Notes: generated by a model from the letters alone, not told the origin. Numbered from the stretch's first letter, positions 43,504-52,529 are shown. The stretch is DNA of 64,000 nt from VXNE01 sp965206615 (GCA_965206615.1 CBDBKI010000005.1:496001-560000); one strand, 5' to 3'. A program made the numbers and translations.

Positions 43504-44871
43504 ATGGCTGACGCCCGCCTCGAGCGCAAGGTTGGCCTGGGCGGAGCGGTGTTCCTGCTCGTCGGGCTCATCATCGGCGCGTCCATCTTCATCCTCCCGG
43601 CCGAGTTGGCGGCCGCTGCCGGACCGGCGGTCGTCTTCGCGTACTTCATCGCCGGCGGGCTGGCCATCGTCAACTGTCTGATCGCCGCCCAGGTCGGCAC
43701 CATTCTGCCGGTCAGCGCCGGCGACTACGTCTTCACGAGCATCGTGCTGCACCCGGTCATCGGGTTCCTCAAGGTCTGGGCGGGGATGATCGGGCTCGCT
43801 GTGGGAGTGCCCATCCTCGCCTTCGGCTTCGCCGATTACCTGCGCTTCTTCCTGCCCGAGTGGGACCGTCTGACCATCGCGATCGGCATCACGCTGGTGC
43901 TCCTCGGGCTCAATCTGCTGGGTCTGCGCACCAGCGTGCGTACGCAGATGATCATGGTGTCGATCTTCGTGAGTTCGCTGCTGGTCTTCGGGGTCGGAGG
44001 CATCTTCTACATCGATCCCGCGAACTATGTGCCGATGGTGCCGAACGGTTTCGATTCCGTGTTGAGCGCGGCAGTGCCGGCGTTCTACTCGTACTCCGGC
44101 TTCCTGACGGTGGTCGTCGTCGGCGAGGAGATTCGCAACCCCGGACGGAACATACCGCTGGCACTGCTGCTCACCTTCGTTGTCGTGGCCGTGATCTACA
44201 CCCTGGTGACCATCGTGCTGCCGGGACTGGTGCCCTGGCGGCAACTCGGGGCGATCGTGGCGCCGATGAGCTACGCATCCTCCCTGTTCCTGCCCGAGTG
44301 GTTCGCGGTGGCGATCACGATCAGCGCGCTGCTTGCCGCGGCAACCTCCATCAACGTCGCCGTGCTCGCCATGTCGCGGAGCTTCTTCGCATTGGCACGC
44401 AGCCGCATCTATCCGCGGGTGCTGAGCCGGGTGAGCAAACGCACACGCGAGCCCGATGCCGCCATGATCTTCGTGGTGCTGTGGGTGCTGGGGGGTATCG
44501 CGGCGCAGGGCACGGCCGTCCAGTACGCGTCCGTGACGGTGATCGGCGTGATGATCTACGGGATCATCTGGGCGATCGCGTTGCTGCGATTGCCAACGGC
44601 CATGCCGGAGCACTATGCGAAGGCCACATTCAAGCTGAATGGGAACGCGTTGCGCACGGTCGCTGCCATCAAGATCGTGGTCTCGGTGACGTTTCTCTAC
44701 GTCGGCGTGCGCGACAACCTGTTTCCGGGTCTCTTCTACATTTGCCTGCTCGCGCTCGGCGTCGTGTACTACTTCTTCCGCCAACGTCATCTCGCCCGAA
44801 TCGGGATCTCGTTGCGCGACCTGCTGCGCCACGAGGCTGCGGAAGCGGCAGCAGCGACGCGAGCCGGATAG
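43504..44871 (+). CDS. APC-superfamily amino acid/polyamine permease
   Basis: 455 residues, about twelve transmembrane helices. N-terminus KVGLGGAVFLLVGLIIGASI contains the G-(S/A)-x-(I/G)-x-(G/S)-I-hhhP helix 1 signature of APC transporters. The helix 6 region SAAVPAFYSYSGFLTVVVVG has the usual unwound S-Y-x-G-F segment, and VSKRTREPDAAMIFVV sits in the loop before helix 9. Symport of an amino acid, amine or related cation with H+ is expected; substrate unknown. Confidence 0.9.
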   Translation: MADARLERKVGLGGAVFLLVGLIIGASIFILPAELAAAAGPAVVFAYFIAGGLAIVNCLIAAQVGTILPVSAGDYVFTSIVLHPVIGFLKVWAGMIGLAVGVPILAFGFADYLRFFLPEWDRLTIAIGITLVLLGLNLLGLRTSVRTQMIMVSIFVSSLLVFGVGGIFYIDPANYVPMVPNGFDSVLSAAVPAFYSYSGFLTVVVVGEEIRNPGRNIPLALLLTFVVVAVIYTLVTIVLPGLVPWRQLGAIVAPMSYASSLFLPEWFAVAITISALLAAATSINVAVLAMSRSFFALARSRIYPRVLSRVSKRTREPDAAMIFVVLWVLGGIAAQGTAVQYASVTVIGVMIYGIIWAIALLRLPTAMPEHYAKATFKLNGNALRTVAAIKIVVSVTFLYVGVRDNLFPGLFYICLLALGVVYYFFRQRHLARIGISLRDLLRHEAAEAAAATRAG

Positions 44872-45058
44872 GGGGCGAAGCGGGCCATGAGGCATCGCGT
44901 GGTGTCCACGACCGGAGGCAAGCTGCGAGGTCGGGTGCAGGAGGGTCTCGCCGCGTTCGGGCGCAACGCGGATCGCGTTGAACGCCAGGCCGCGTCAAGA
45001 GAACGGGTGTCGACGATGGCGCCGCCGTGGGACCGATGAGAACGCAGGAGTCCCGCGC

Positions 45059-45439
45059 TCAAGCCGCCAGGGTGCGTACCCCGTAGAGCGGCATGCGGGC
45101 GTCTCGACTGACGAGGGTGAGCCCCTCCGCCTGCGCTTGAGCGACGAGCATGCGGTCGAACGGGTCCGCGTGATGCCGCGGCAGGGCGCCCGCCACCTGC
45201 GCATGATGGAACGTGATGTGCAGGGGCGAGAAGCCCTGGCTGACGATCCCGGTTTCCAGATCGTCCGGCGCCGACAGCTTTCCGAGCGCGCGCTTGATGG
45301 CGATCTCCCAGGCGCTGACCGCGCTCACGAAGACGTCGTTGCGCTCGTCCTCCAAGGCGTCAAATGCCTCGCCGGTCAGTTTCCCGGGCTCGCCGAGAGC
45401 CCAGAGCAGCGCGTGCGTGTCGAGCAACAGGCGCATCAT
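45059..45439 (-). CDS. vapC: VapC-like PIN-domain ribonuclease toxin
   Basis: 126 residues. PIN acidic residues: LLLDTHALLWALGE (Asp), SAVSAWEIAIKRALGK (Glu), RHHADPFDRMLVAQAQ (Asp) and LVSRDARMPLYG (Asp). The sequence fits the HALLW subgroup whose members pair with Phd/YefM-type antitoxins. Starts in a four-base ATGA overlap with the antitoxin gene. Expected to cleave a structured RNA when free. Confidence 0.92.
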   Translation of the reverse strand: MMRLLLDTHALLWALGEPGKLTGEAFDALEDERNDVFVSAVSAWEIAIKRALGKLSAPDDLETGIVSQGFSPLHITFHHAQVAGALPRHHADPFDRMLVAQAQAEGLTLVSRDARMPLYGVRTLAA

Positions 45440-45693
45440 CGCGCGTCCTCACCCGGAAACAGCTTCGAGCCATGGAATGCATCGATGACTTCCGCGGGGG
45501 TCTCGTCAAAGTCCGGGGCCATCCGGATCTGGCCCGACAACGCTCCGAGCACGCGTTTGCCCCGCAGCTGGCGGTACGGCTCCAGCCGCAGGTAGGGTTC
45601 ACCGGCTTTCGCGATGACGATCTCCTCGCCGTCCCAGGCCAACCTGCCCAGGCGCGAGAGCTGCGACTTTGCCTCGTGCATGTTGACCTTCAC
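45436..45693 (-). CDS. Phd/YefM-type antitoxin
   Basis: 85 residues, start MKVNMHEAKSQLSRLGRLAW, the typical V-N-(M/V)-(H/A)-E-A-K-x-x-L-S-x-L opening of Phd/YefM antitoxins, then VIAKAGEPYLRLEPYRQLRG. The C-terminal acidic tail (APDFDETPAEVIDAFHGSK) should wrap the PIN toxin. Autoregulation is likely; the palindrome at 45706-45723, 13-30 bases upstream, is the obvious operator. Confidence 0.9.
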   Translation of the reverse strand: MKVNMHEAKSQLSRLGRLAWDGEEIVIAKAGEPYLRLEPYRQLRGKRVLGALSGQIRMAPDFDETPAEVIDAFHGSKLFPGEDAR

Positions 45694-45705
45694 CCCACGC
45701 TCCTA

Positions 45706-45723
45706 TTAGCTAAGCCGGGCTAA
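45706..45723. promoter_or_regulatory. Palindromic operator upstream of the Phd/VapC pair
   Basis: TTAGC-taagccgg-GCTAA, an inverted repeat with 5-bp arms and a second overlapping copy of CTAAGC/GGCTAAG, lies 13 bases before the antitoxin start. Placement suits autorepression by the antitoxin. Confidence 0.5.
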
Positions 45724-45770
45724 GTCTTGCGGGTCCGCGATGCCGTGTCAAGGTCCGGAGTGCCACGGCA

Positions 45771-45840
45771 CTACCGTCCGGCGACTTCCTTGATGAAGCG
45801 GTCGAGCGTCTCGATCTTCTCAGGGCGTCGCCCGGGATTG
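45771..45840 (-). pseudogene. 3'-end remnant of an LLM-type flavin oxidoreductase gene
   Basis: On the minus strand the sequence ends EKIETLDRFIKEVAGR followed by TAG, nearly the same as the end of the LLM gene at 47549-48445 (EKVETLDRFIKEVCGR). About 60-70 bases are recognisable. It lies on the other side of the amidase gene, so the amidase region was inserted next to, or a duplicate of the LLM gene was lost beside, this point. Confidence 0.65.
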
Positions 45841-45938
45841 AATGAGCTTGATCCGGGTTCCCCGCAGATGCGGTATCGCCGTCGGGTCAGGACTGTGGCT
45901 CAATGGCACGCACGCAGTGCGAATCGAGGATGTCACGC

Positions 45939-47528
45939 ATGACGGACCCGCGGCATGGCTCGGTCCCCGAGCGGCGGCGACCCCGGGGCGGCGTGTCGCG
46001 GCGGACGGTCGTCAAGTCCGCCGTCATCCCGGCGATCGCGCTGGCAACCCGTCAGACGCATTCCCAGACAAGCGAGTCCACGAACATGGCCATCCCGGAT
46101 AATGAACTCTCCTATCTCTCGACCACCGCCCAGGCCGCACTGATCCGTAACGGGCGACTCTCGAGCGAGGAACTGGTCGAGCGTTGTCTCGAGCGCATCG
46201 AGCGGTTCAATCCGGCGCTGAATGCGGTGGTTGCCCTGGCGGGGGACGCGCGGCAACGGGCGCAAGAAGCCGATGCGGCGCTCGCGGAGGGTCGCGCGCC
46301 GGGTCCGCTGCACGGTGTGCCCATGACCATCAAGGACTGCTTCGACACGGCCGGGGTCGTTTCCACGTGGGGCACGCTCGGACGCAGGGACTTCGTGCCC
46401 GCGGCGGATGCGACGGTGGTCGGGCGGCTCAAGGCAGCGGGCGCGATCCTGCTGGGGAAGACGAATACGCCCGAGTTCACGCTCTCGTTCGAGACCCACA
46501 ACAAGATCCACGGTTTCACGAACAACCCCTACGACCTCGCCCGCTCGCCGGGAGGCAGCAGCGGCGGGGCGGCCGCGGCAATCGCCGCCGGGTTGACGTC
46601 GTTCGACATCGGCACGGACTACGGCGGCAGTATTCGCGTGCCGTCGCATTCCTGCGGCATCGTCGGCATCAAGCCGACCAGTGGCAGCGTGCCGCGCACC
46701 GGGCTCTGTCTGCCGCCGGGGATGCTGACCGATTCCATCAGCCATGCCGGTCCCATGGCGAGAACCGTGGCGGACCTGGAGTTGATCCTCGCCGTGATCC
46801 GGGGACCGGATGGGCTGGATACGCGCATACAGCCCGTTCCGCTCGCCGCATCGAGCGGGGTGACCCTGGCCGGGCTCCGCTGCGCGGTGATGCTGGACAA
46901 CGGGGTGGCCGCCCCGGACGAGGAGACCGTTGCCGTGGTCGAGGGCGCCGAAGCGATCCTGGCACGGGCCGGTCTGCAGATGCGGCGGGACCGCCTGGAC
47001 GGCGTCAGCGAGACAAGTTCGGTCGGCGGTGGTTTCTGGGCGGTGGGCGCCCATGCGGGCGTGCGGGCACTGCTGGAAGAAGCGGGCACGCAGGTCGAGG
47101 ACTATGCCAACAACTGGTTCAGGCATTTTGCGCAAGCCTCCGATGCCGACGAGATTCCGTCAGCGGGGTTGACCGCCCAGCTCCGGCGATTCGAGGATTA
47201 TCGCCGCCGAATGCAGCAGCACATGGCGCAGTACGACGTGCTCATCTCGCCGGTCAACGCCCACGCGGCGCCACCGCATCCGGCGCCCGGCGATGCGCCG
47301 TTCCCGGCCACCGATGCGAGCTACACCGAGGCGTACGACCTCACCGGATGGCCGGCGGGAGTGGTGCGTGGCGGGACAGCGTCCACGGGCGTGCCGATCG
47401 GCGTGCAGGTCGTCGCCAATCCCTGGCGCGAGGACATCGTGCTGGCCGTGATGCAACACCTCGAGGATGCGCTGCCGCCGTTCGACCGGCCGGACGAAGC
47501 ACGCTGGGCGTCTTCGGGAGGCGTCTGA
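45939..47528 (+). CDS. Amidase signature (AS) family amidase with Tat signal
   Basis: 529 residues. GVSRRTVVKSAVIPAIALAT near residues 18-37 is a twin-arginine export signal. The amidase triad is visible: PMTIKDCFDTAG (Lys), SPGGSSGGAAAAIAAG (cis-Ser in GGSSGG) and DIGTDYGGSIRVPSHSCG (Ser nucleophile). The C-terminal part has LISPVNAHAAPPHP and GVPIGVQVVANPW, both family typical. Start ATG 45939 follows GAGGA at good spacing. Export implies amide hydrolysis in the periplasm. Substrate unknown. Convergent with the LLM gene. Confidence 0.92.
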   Translation: MTDPRHGSVPERRRPRGGVSRRTVVKSAVIPAIALATRQTHSQTSESTNMAIPDNELSYLSTTAQAALIRNGRLSSEELVERCLERIERFNPALNAVVALAGDARQRAQEADAALAEGRAPGPLHGVPMTIKDCFDTAGVVSTWGTLGRRDFVPAADATVVGRLKAAGAILLGKTNTPEFTLSFETHNKIHGFTNNPYDLARSPGGSSGGAAAAIAAGLTSFDIGTDYGGSIRVPSHSCGIVGIKPTSGSVPRTGLCLPPGMLTDSISHAGPMARTVADLELILAVIRGPDGLDTRIQPVPLAASSGVTLAGLRCAVMLDNGVAAPDEETVAVVEGAEAILARAGLQMRRDRLDGVSETSSVGGGFWAVGAHAGVRALLEEAGTQVEDYANNWFRHFAQASDADEIPSAGLTAQLRRFEDYRRRMQQHMAQYDVLISPVNAHAAPPHPAPGDAPFPATDASYTEAYDLTGWPAGVVRGGTASTGVPIGVQVVANPWREDIVLAVMQHLEDALPPFDRPDEARWASSGGV

Positions 47529-47548
47529 GGAAGCCTGTCAGAGCTCTC

Positions 47549-48445
47549 CTAGCGCCCGCAGACCTCCTTGATGAACCGGTCGAGCGTCTCGACTTTCTCG
47601 CTGTGCCCACCGAGAGTGAAGTCGGGCACGATGAACTCGTCCACCCCGATGGACTCGTAGGCGTCGAGCGTTTCCCGCACCTCCCCGGGGGTGCCGATGA
47701 CCGCCGGCATGGGTATGTCCGTCTTGCGCATCCGGTCGAGATACGTCTTGTCGTCGCTCATGAACAGCATGGCGACGGCGGTGCGTCGGATGGCCGCGGG
47801 ATCCCGGCCCAGGTCCGCGCAATGGCCGTCGAGGATCTCCATCTTGTGCCGCAGCGTCGCAACGTCGCCCCACACGTTCCACGCATCGGCGTAACGCGCA
47901 GTGATGCGAAGGGTGCGCTGCTCGCCGCCGCCGCCGATCAGCAGGGGCAGCGGCTGTTGCACCGGCTTGGGCTCGAGGGAGGCGTCCTTGAGTTGGTAGA
48001 AGCGACCCTCGAAGTTGGCGCTGGACTCGGTGAACAGTGCCTTGATGACGGCGCAGGCTTCGTCGAGCCGCTGCAGGCGCTCCTTGACCGTGTAAAACGG
48101 AATGCCGTACTGGTGGTGTTCGTTCTCCTGCCAACCGCTGCCGAGACCGAGGACGACCCGGCCCTCGGTCATGTGGTCGAGCGTTGCCGCCATCTTGGCC
48201 AGCACCGCCGGATGGCGGTAGGTGTTGCCGGTCACCAGCGTGCCGAGGCGAATCCTCGGCACCTGCGCGCCCACCCCCGCCAGGGTCATCCAGGCCTCCG
48301 GCCAGGGAGCGCTGGTGTCCTCAGCGTTCGGCATGAAGTGATCCGCATACCACAAACCGTCCCAGCCGGTCGCCTCGGCGTGTCTGGCAAGGGCAAGGAC
48401 TTCGTGGAACGGCAGTGTCGGGCTTGGCCAGAGGCTGACTTGCAT
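47549..48445 (-). CDS. LLM-class (luciferase-like) flavin-dependent oxidoreductase
   Basis: 298 residues. Barrel motifs: GWDGLWYADHFMPNAED, VPRIRLGTLVTGNTYRHPAV, VVLGLGSGWQENEHHQYGI and PLPLLIGGGGEQRTLRI, as in F420- or FMN-dependent members. Start MQVSLWPSPTLPFHEVL at 48445 was preferred over longer frames. The substrate and the choice of F420 or FMN cannot be read off. Convergent with the amidase. Confidence 0.92.
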   Translation of the reverse strand: MQVSLWPSPTLPFHEVLALARHAEATGWDGLWYADHFMPNAEDTSAPWPEAWMTLAGVGAQVPRIRLGTLVTGNTYRHPAVLAKMAATLDHMTEGRVVLGLGSGWQENEHHQYGIPFYTVKERLQRLDEACAVIKALFTESSANFEGRFYQLKDASLEPKPVQQPLPLLIGGGGEQRTLRITARYADAWNVWGDVATLRHKMEILDGHCADLGRDPAAIRRTAVAMLFMSDDKTYLDRMRKTDIPMPAVIGTPGEVRETLDAYESIGVDEFIVPDFTLGGHSEKVETLDRFIKEVCGR

Positions 48446-48570
48446 GGGGCACTCACTATTGCTGTTGCGTGTTCGGGATGTTGGCTCATGGGGCGAGTCC
48501 GGGCAAGGCGCCATGGCGGCCGGACTGGCCCGGCCACGCGGTAACGTCTCGTGCGGTATGGTGGGGTGGA

Positions 48571-49107
48571 GTGCACGACCCTCCCACCTCCAGCAACGAC
48601 ACGCACCAGGGCAAGGGAGTCCGTGTCGCCGCCTGACTGTGCCTGATTGTCGCCCTCGCTGTGGGCATCACCCTGCGAAATCCCGCGATCGCCCTGTTGG
48701 GCGGGTTGATCATCCGCCTGGGTCTTCGCGTCGATCCCGTCAAGGGGGGCAGCAGGCTCGGCAGCATCAGCCTGCAGACGGCCGTCGTGCTGCTCGGCTT
48801 TACGCTGGGGTTCGACCGCATGATGACCGTGTCGGCCGACTACGGCGTGGTGGTGGGCGCCTACGTGCTGATGACCCTCGGTTTGGGCTGGATCCTGGCG
48901 AAACTGTTTCGCGGCGATCGTACGGAAGCCGTGCTGCTCACCGGCGGACGGCCATTTAAGGCGCTGCTGGTCGTCGCCCTCGGCTTGATCGGGCTGGAAC
49001 TTGACCGGCAGAGTTTGCGGGAACTGTCGCCGGCGAGCATTGCCCTGGGCGTGTGCCTCTGGTTGATCGTCGCCCCGGGGGCGCTGTTGCTCGTGCTGCT
49101 AGTCTGA
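48571..49107 (+). pseudogene. YeiH-type putative sulfate exporter, broken
   Basis: The frame from a GTG at 48571 reads VHDPPTSSNDTHQGKGVRVAA, hits an in-frame TGA at 48634-48636, then continues LCLIVALAVGITLRNPAI with SISLQTAVVLLGFTLGFD. Those are the first helices of YeiH/UPF0324 proteins. After LTGG the sequence jumps to the last two helices (PFKALLVVALGLIGLELD), so about 100-150 residues in the middle are missing. A stop plus an internal deletion mean the gene is dead. The TGA sits in a hydrophobic start region, not a redox motif. Confidence 0.75.
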
Positions 49108-49196
49108 GCCGGCGGCCTCGAACCCAGGCGTGGCATCAAGTCGGCCAAGCCGGCGGGTCGTTGTGCGCTACGCCAGTTCCAGCCGCCCATAACCAT

Positions 49197-49340
49197 ATGG
49201 TCTATCTGTCTTCCCCAAGTCCGCTTTTTGGCGCTATGGTCGGCGCCATGACCGTTTTGACCACCCGTTTCGACCGCGCCAGCCTGTTGGCCCTGGTGAT
49301 TTTCCTGGCCTATCTGCTGATTCCCGCATACGTGGGTTAG
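49197..49340 (+). CDS. Possible 47-residue membrane peptide
   Basis: An ATG-initiated frame encodes MVYLSSPSPLFGAMVGAMTV and a hydrophobic segment LLALVIFLAYLLIPAYVG at the end. No ribosome site is evident and the flanks are decayed, so it may be a chance frame or a remnant. Included with low confidence. Confidence 0.25.
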   Translation: MVYLSSPSPLFGAMVGAMTVLTTRFDRASLLALVIFLAYLLIPAYVG

Positions 49341-49525
49341 CGCGCGACCTTCGGTCGGGTTGGGAGTCGCGCGACGACTCGAGGCGGAGGGGTAACCTTA
49401 CAGCTCGCCGAAGGGGAGGGCCGTCACGCCTGTGATGCGGGAAGGCAAGGAACTCGGTGCGACATACGGTGCCGAGATTCCGCTCACGTTCATCCGTGCG
49501 GATCAGGAGGTCGCTTCCGAAGAAC

Positions 49526-49849
49526 TCAAGACTCCGGCATGTCGGCGAATGGGTTGATGACGCGCAATCCGTCGTAGTCCTGCGTGTCGCTCATGTCCTC
49601 GGAGTAAACGGCATCGCACCCGGCGGCCCGGGCGGCCGCAAGAATGGCGCCGTCCCAGTAGGACAGGCCGAAGCGGCGGCGGAACCGGACTGCGAGCTTG
49701 AACACGTCGAGTGTGACCGCTTCCACCCGCATGGACAGGATGGGCTCAAGAAACTGCAGCGCATCTTCGTGCGAGAGCCTTCCGGGTCGTGTAGGGCGCG
49801 TCGCCTGATGGTAGAACTCCTGGAGGAACTCGACCGCTTGCAGGAGCAC
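49526..49849 (-). pseudogene. PIN-domain protein lacking its N-terminus
   Basis: About 95 residues ending INPFADMPES match the second two thirds of a VapC-like PIN protein: RFGLSYWDGAILAAARAAGC carries the conserved S-Y-W-D-A/G and DAVYSEDMSDTQ the last acidic pair. The first strand with the catalytic Asp (hhhDTNhh) is absent; upstream sequence belongs to unrelated fragments. No antitoxin gene is adjacent. Truncated and presumably inactive. Confidence 0.7.
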
Positions 49850-49923
49850 GCCCGCGAGGGCAAGGCGCTACGCTCGCTCGTCAACCACCGCGAGGGGCTG
49901 AGCGTGTTCGTCGCCCGTCCGCG

Positions 49924-50289
49924 CGGATCGAACTGCCGCCGCCGAAATGGCCGCGCCCACCGCGCCGCCCCGCGACCTTCGGACCGGACACCGAACCGCC
50001 GCTGCTGCCGCCGCCCGACACGCTGCCGGCGGTCCGCCCGCTCAGCCTGCGACCGATCGTCGGCTACAGCCGCGAGGGCAAGCTCTGGAACGAGTTCGTC
50101 GCCCGCTACCACTACCTCGGTTACACCACCCTGGTCGGCGCCCAGATGCGCTACGCCGTGCACGCCCACGACGGCACGCCGCTGGCCATGCTCGGCTTCT
50201 CCACCGCCGCCTGGACCCTCGCCCCGCGCGACCGCTTCATCGGCTGGTCGCGCCTGCGCAAGGACTGGAAGCGCATCCTCAATCGGTAG
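49924..50289 (+). pseudogene. DUF4338 (DruA-like) protein fragment
   Basis: A plus-strand frame without a start codon reads RIELPPPKWPRPPRRPATF, then EGKLWNEFVARYHYLGYTTL, VGAQMRYAVHAHDGTPLAML and WTLAPRDRFIGWS before TAG at 50287. The L-W-N-E-x-x-x-R-Y-H-Y-L-G-Y block and the P-R-D-R-F-I-G-W block identify DUF4338, the family of Druantia DruA and of some transposon-borne proteins. Both the N-terminal and the C-terminal parts are missing, so this is a remnant. Confidence 0.75.
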
Positions 50290-50400
50290 AATCTGCAACC
50301 GTCACGACTCGACCGAACGCTTACACCAAGCCCAAGCCTTGACCTCATGTGGAAGGGACAGCATCGTCCCGGGCCAAACGCCATGACTCGCGTACCAGCG

Positions 50401-50422
50401 AAGCCCCTCTGCCGAGGGGCTT
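50401..50422. terminator. Rho-independent-type hairpin
   Basis: AAGCCCCT-ctgccg-AGGGGCTT, an 8-bp perfect stem, followed on the plus strand by cgtcgttt. It stands in a 260-base gap between the DUF4338 remnant and the FitAB pair that otherwise holds no gene. Tail is short of T residues, so termination is probable but not certain. Confidence 0.6.
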
Positions 50423-50553
50423 CGTCGTTTAGACAATTTACGTGATGGCGGAACAGTGCGACATGGCCGCTGCTGGCGTCCTTTAGCTCGCCCGCCCCGC
50501 GAGGCGGCATGAACGACATTCGCGGTGTCCTGGCAACGGTTCCGTGGTGCGGC

Positions 50554-50979
50554 TCACGCCGAGGCTGTCCAAGGATTCACCAACTCGATTCCCGTGTCCT
50601 CGAAGTCATCCACGTTCCGGGTGGCCACCGCCATCCCCCGTGACCGGGCGATCGCCGCAATCTGACCGTCTGCCAGCGGGAGTGGTCGACCGCTCGCTCG
50701 TCGAACCGGAACGATCTCCGCATACGCACGCGCAGCCGAACCGTCGAAGGGAAGCACCCGGCCAGCGAACAGATCGCCGAAGGTGCGCTCCGCGGCCTCG
50801 GCAAAGCCGCGTCGCCTCGCGCCTGCGGGCAGGATCGCCACACCCGCTCGGATTTCGGCTTCGGTCACGCTGGTCACGAACAGATCCCTCGTCCTCTGGC
50901 TGTCAAGCCACCCGAGTACATCAGGGCGAGGGCTCTCCCGCATCAGTTCCGAGACGACGTTGGTGTCAAGCACGACCAT
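50554..50979 (-). CDS. FitB/VapC-type PIN-domain toxin
   Basis: 141 residues. Acidic PIN residues: VVLDTNVVSELMRESP (Asp at 5), FVTSVTEAEIRAGVAIL (Glu), RPLPLADGQIAAIARSRG (Asp) and VATRNVDDFEDTGI (Asp pair). This is the FitB-like pattern seen with ribbon-helix-helix antitoxins. ATG at 50979 with GGAG in front was preferred to a GTG at 50994. Lies 15 bases after the antitoxin. The only intact genes in this decayed stretch are this pair. Confidence 0.92.
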   Translation of the reverse strand: MVVLDTNVVSELMRESPRPDVLGWLDSQRTRDLFVTSVTEAEIRAGVAILPAGARRRGFAEAAERTFGDLFAGRVLPFDGSAARAYAEIVPVRRASGRPLPLADGQIAAIARSRGMAVATRNVDDFEDTGIELVNPWTASA

Positions 50980-50994
50980 GCGACTACTCCGCAC

Positions 50995-51240
50995 CTAGTC
51001 GAATCGGGGCGGCTCGCGCATCGCTTCGCGCGGCGGCAGTTCCAGTTCCACGCCGCCGAGCGGCTTGAACAGTTCGTGAATAGCCGTGCCCAGGCCCTTC
51101 TCCGGCGCTGCTTCCCGATCGACTGCTTCCGCCAGGATCAGGCGCGCCTCTTCCTCCATCGATCGTCCGTGTCCCGCCGCACGACGGCGCAGCCTCGTCT
51201 TCACATCATCTTCGAGATTGCGGATCGTAATGCTCGCCAT
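50995..51240 (-). CDS. FitA-type ribbon-helix-helix antitoxin
   Basis: 81 residues, start MASITIRNLEDDVKTRLRRR, a classic Arc/MetJ-type beta strand and first helix; AAGHGRSMEEEARLILAEAV is the second helix region. The C-terminal tail (GVELELPPREAMREPPRFD) should bind the PIN toxin. AGGAG sits 6 bases before the ATG at 51240, which decides against the ATG two codons upstream. Likely autoregulated. Confidence 0.9.
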   Translation of the reverse strand: MASITIRNLEDDVKTRLRRRAAGHGRSMEEEARLILAEAVDREAAPEKGLGTAIHELFKPLGGVELELPPREAMREPPRFD

Positions 51241-51389
51241 GTCCATCTCCTGTTGACCGCTCGCAACCTTACGCCGTGATTGCGTTGCAATCAAGCACGA
51301 AGCGCCGCCCTGCGGGCCGCGTCGAGGTTCGGCGGACACCGCAAGGGCGTGGCGACGCATGACCTTGCGGGCTGGGAGAGTCCGGGTCC

Positions 51390-51719
51390 CGCCTCGCGCG
51401 CGCCCAAACCATCTCCTCGTCGACCCACCGCCACGCGTCACCCGACGCGTCCACCAGCACGAAGCGGAATCCCCTCGGTCGGCGGGGCTCAGCAGGTCGT
51501 AAAACGCCGCGCGGGAACGCGCGTGAGGTTGACGCTGCCGACCCGGACTATGCTGCCCGAAGCCCCCCGAAAGCAGTAGTACTTCGGGTGGAAGATGCCG
51601 GGGGTCGATGCCCCCGTCGCGATGCGGAGCTGTCCGAACCCCGCCAGCCTCCTCAGTCTTCCTCGCATTGCCGTGCCCCAACGCGCCCGAGTAGTTTCTC
51701 CGGCGGCAGACGGCCCCAC
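51390..51719 (-). pseudogene. Decayed PLD-like nuclease fragment
   Basis: One minus frame reads GIFHPKYYCFRGASGSIVRV followed by GSVNLT, the H-x-K...G-S-x-N motif of phospholipase-D-like nucleases; after a frame change the downstream sequence FRFVLVDASGDAWRWVDEEM looks protein-like too. No frame is intact over the whole stretch, so it is a broken gene. Extent is approximate. Confidence 0.5.
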
Positions 51720-52144
51720 GCGACTTCACTCGTCCGCGGCAACCACCCTCGCGCGGTCCAAACCCTCGGTCAAGGCCAGACCCCGCCGGGCGGCGCTAAC
51801 GCGCCGGCCTTGACCGGGTGTCCGCCCCGCGCCGTTCGGGCACCGTCCGAGTAATTCCACTTGGGCAGAGACCTTCCGAACACGGAGAACACGACATGCA
51901 AGCACAAGCCTTCCTTGAACGGCGCAAGCCGCGCCTAAGTGGAGATCGCCACCTCCCCGGAGCTGCAGGCAACGCCGACGTCCGCCAGTTCCTCACCCTG
52001 ATCCACGCCGACTTCGAGACTGTCGTCGACAAGCCCGGCAACCGCCCCTCGCTGCCGGGTGAGGAGGTTTCTGGTGGTCCATCACGATCCTCGAGGAACT
52101 CACCAGATCGCCAGGGCGCTCGGGCTGATCACGCACGGCCTCCG
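51720..52144. other. Non-coding, decayed sequence
   Basis: No gene is supported. A plus-strand frame from 51895 (MQAQAFLERRKPRLSGDRHL) continues with RQFLTLIHADFETVVDKPG and looks mildly protein-like, but it lacks similarity I can name and runs into the transposase remnant. Confidence 0.4.
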
Positions 52145-52447
52145 CTACCACGTCCAGACGCACCAGCACAGCATGCGCCGACGACAGAAGCCGCTGTCGC
52201 CGCGCAGTACGATCTCGATGCCGGGCCACTGTTCGCGCAGCGCCTTCACCAGCAGCGCGAGGATCGCCCAGCTGTGCCGCGCCGCGTCGATGTCGCTGCG
52301 GCGCAGATACGCCACCAGCAGGTGCCGTCCGCAGAACACGTACAGCGGCAGGTACAGGTAACAGTAGCGGTCGTAGCAGCCGTGGAAGAAGCGGCCTTCC
52401 TGGTCCCCCGTGCAGCGGCACGTTGGTCGCGTCGAAGTCCAGAATCA
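52145..52447 (-). pseudogene. IS1380-family transposase fragment
   Basis: Reads LILDFDATNVPLHG, then after one extra G in a GGGG run FFHGCYDRYCYLPLYVFCG (with one Tyr-Leu more), AYLRRSDIDAARHSWAILAL and IVLRGDSGFCRRRML. These are the first and second DDE blocks of IS1380-type transposases (D in D-F-D-A-T, D in R-G-D-S-G-F). Both ends of the gene are missing and a frameshift is present. Confidence 0.85.
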
Positions 52448-52454
52448 GACGGCC

Positions 52455-52514
52455 AGATGGGACACCCACCCGAGTAGCACCCAGATTGGACCGACAAGAG
52501 TGGGTGTCCCATCT
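52455..52514. repeat. 15-bp perfect inverted repeat with 30-base loop
   Basis: AGATGGGACACCCAC at 52455-52469 and its exact reverse complement at 52500-52514. It cuts off the 5' end of the transposase remnant and the start of the cupin remnant. A direct repeat ATCTGCCAT follows at about 52511 and 52524. It looks like a small palindromic insertion (a REP- or MITE-like unit). Confidence 0.75.
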
Positions 52515-52529
52515 GCCATAACCATCTGC

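Noticed and set aside
48634..48636. In-frame TGA in the YeiH-like gene as selenocysteine
   Set aside because: It lies in a hydrophobic N-terminal region without redox motif, and the gene also has a large internal deletion, so it is a pseudogene stop.
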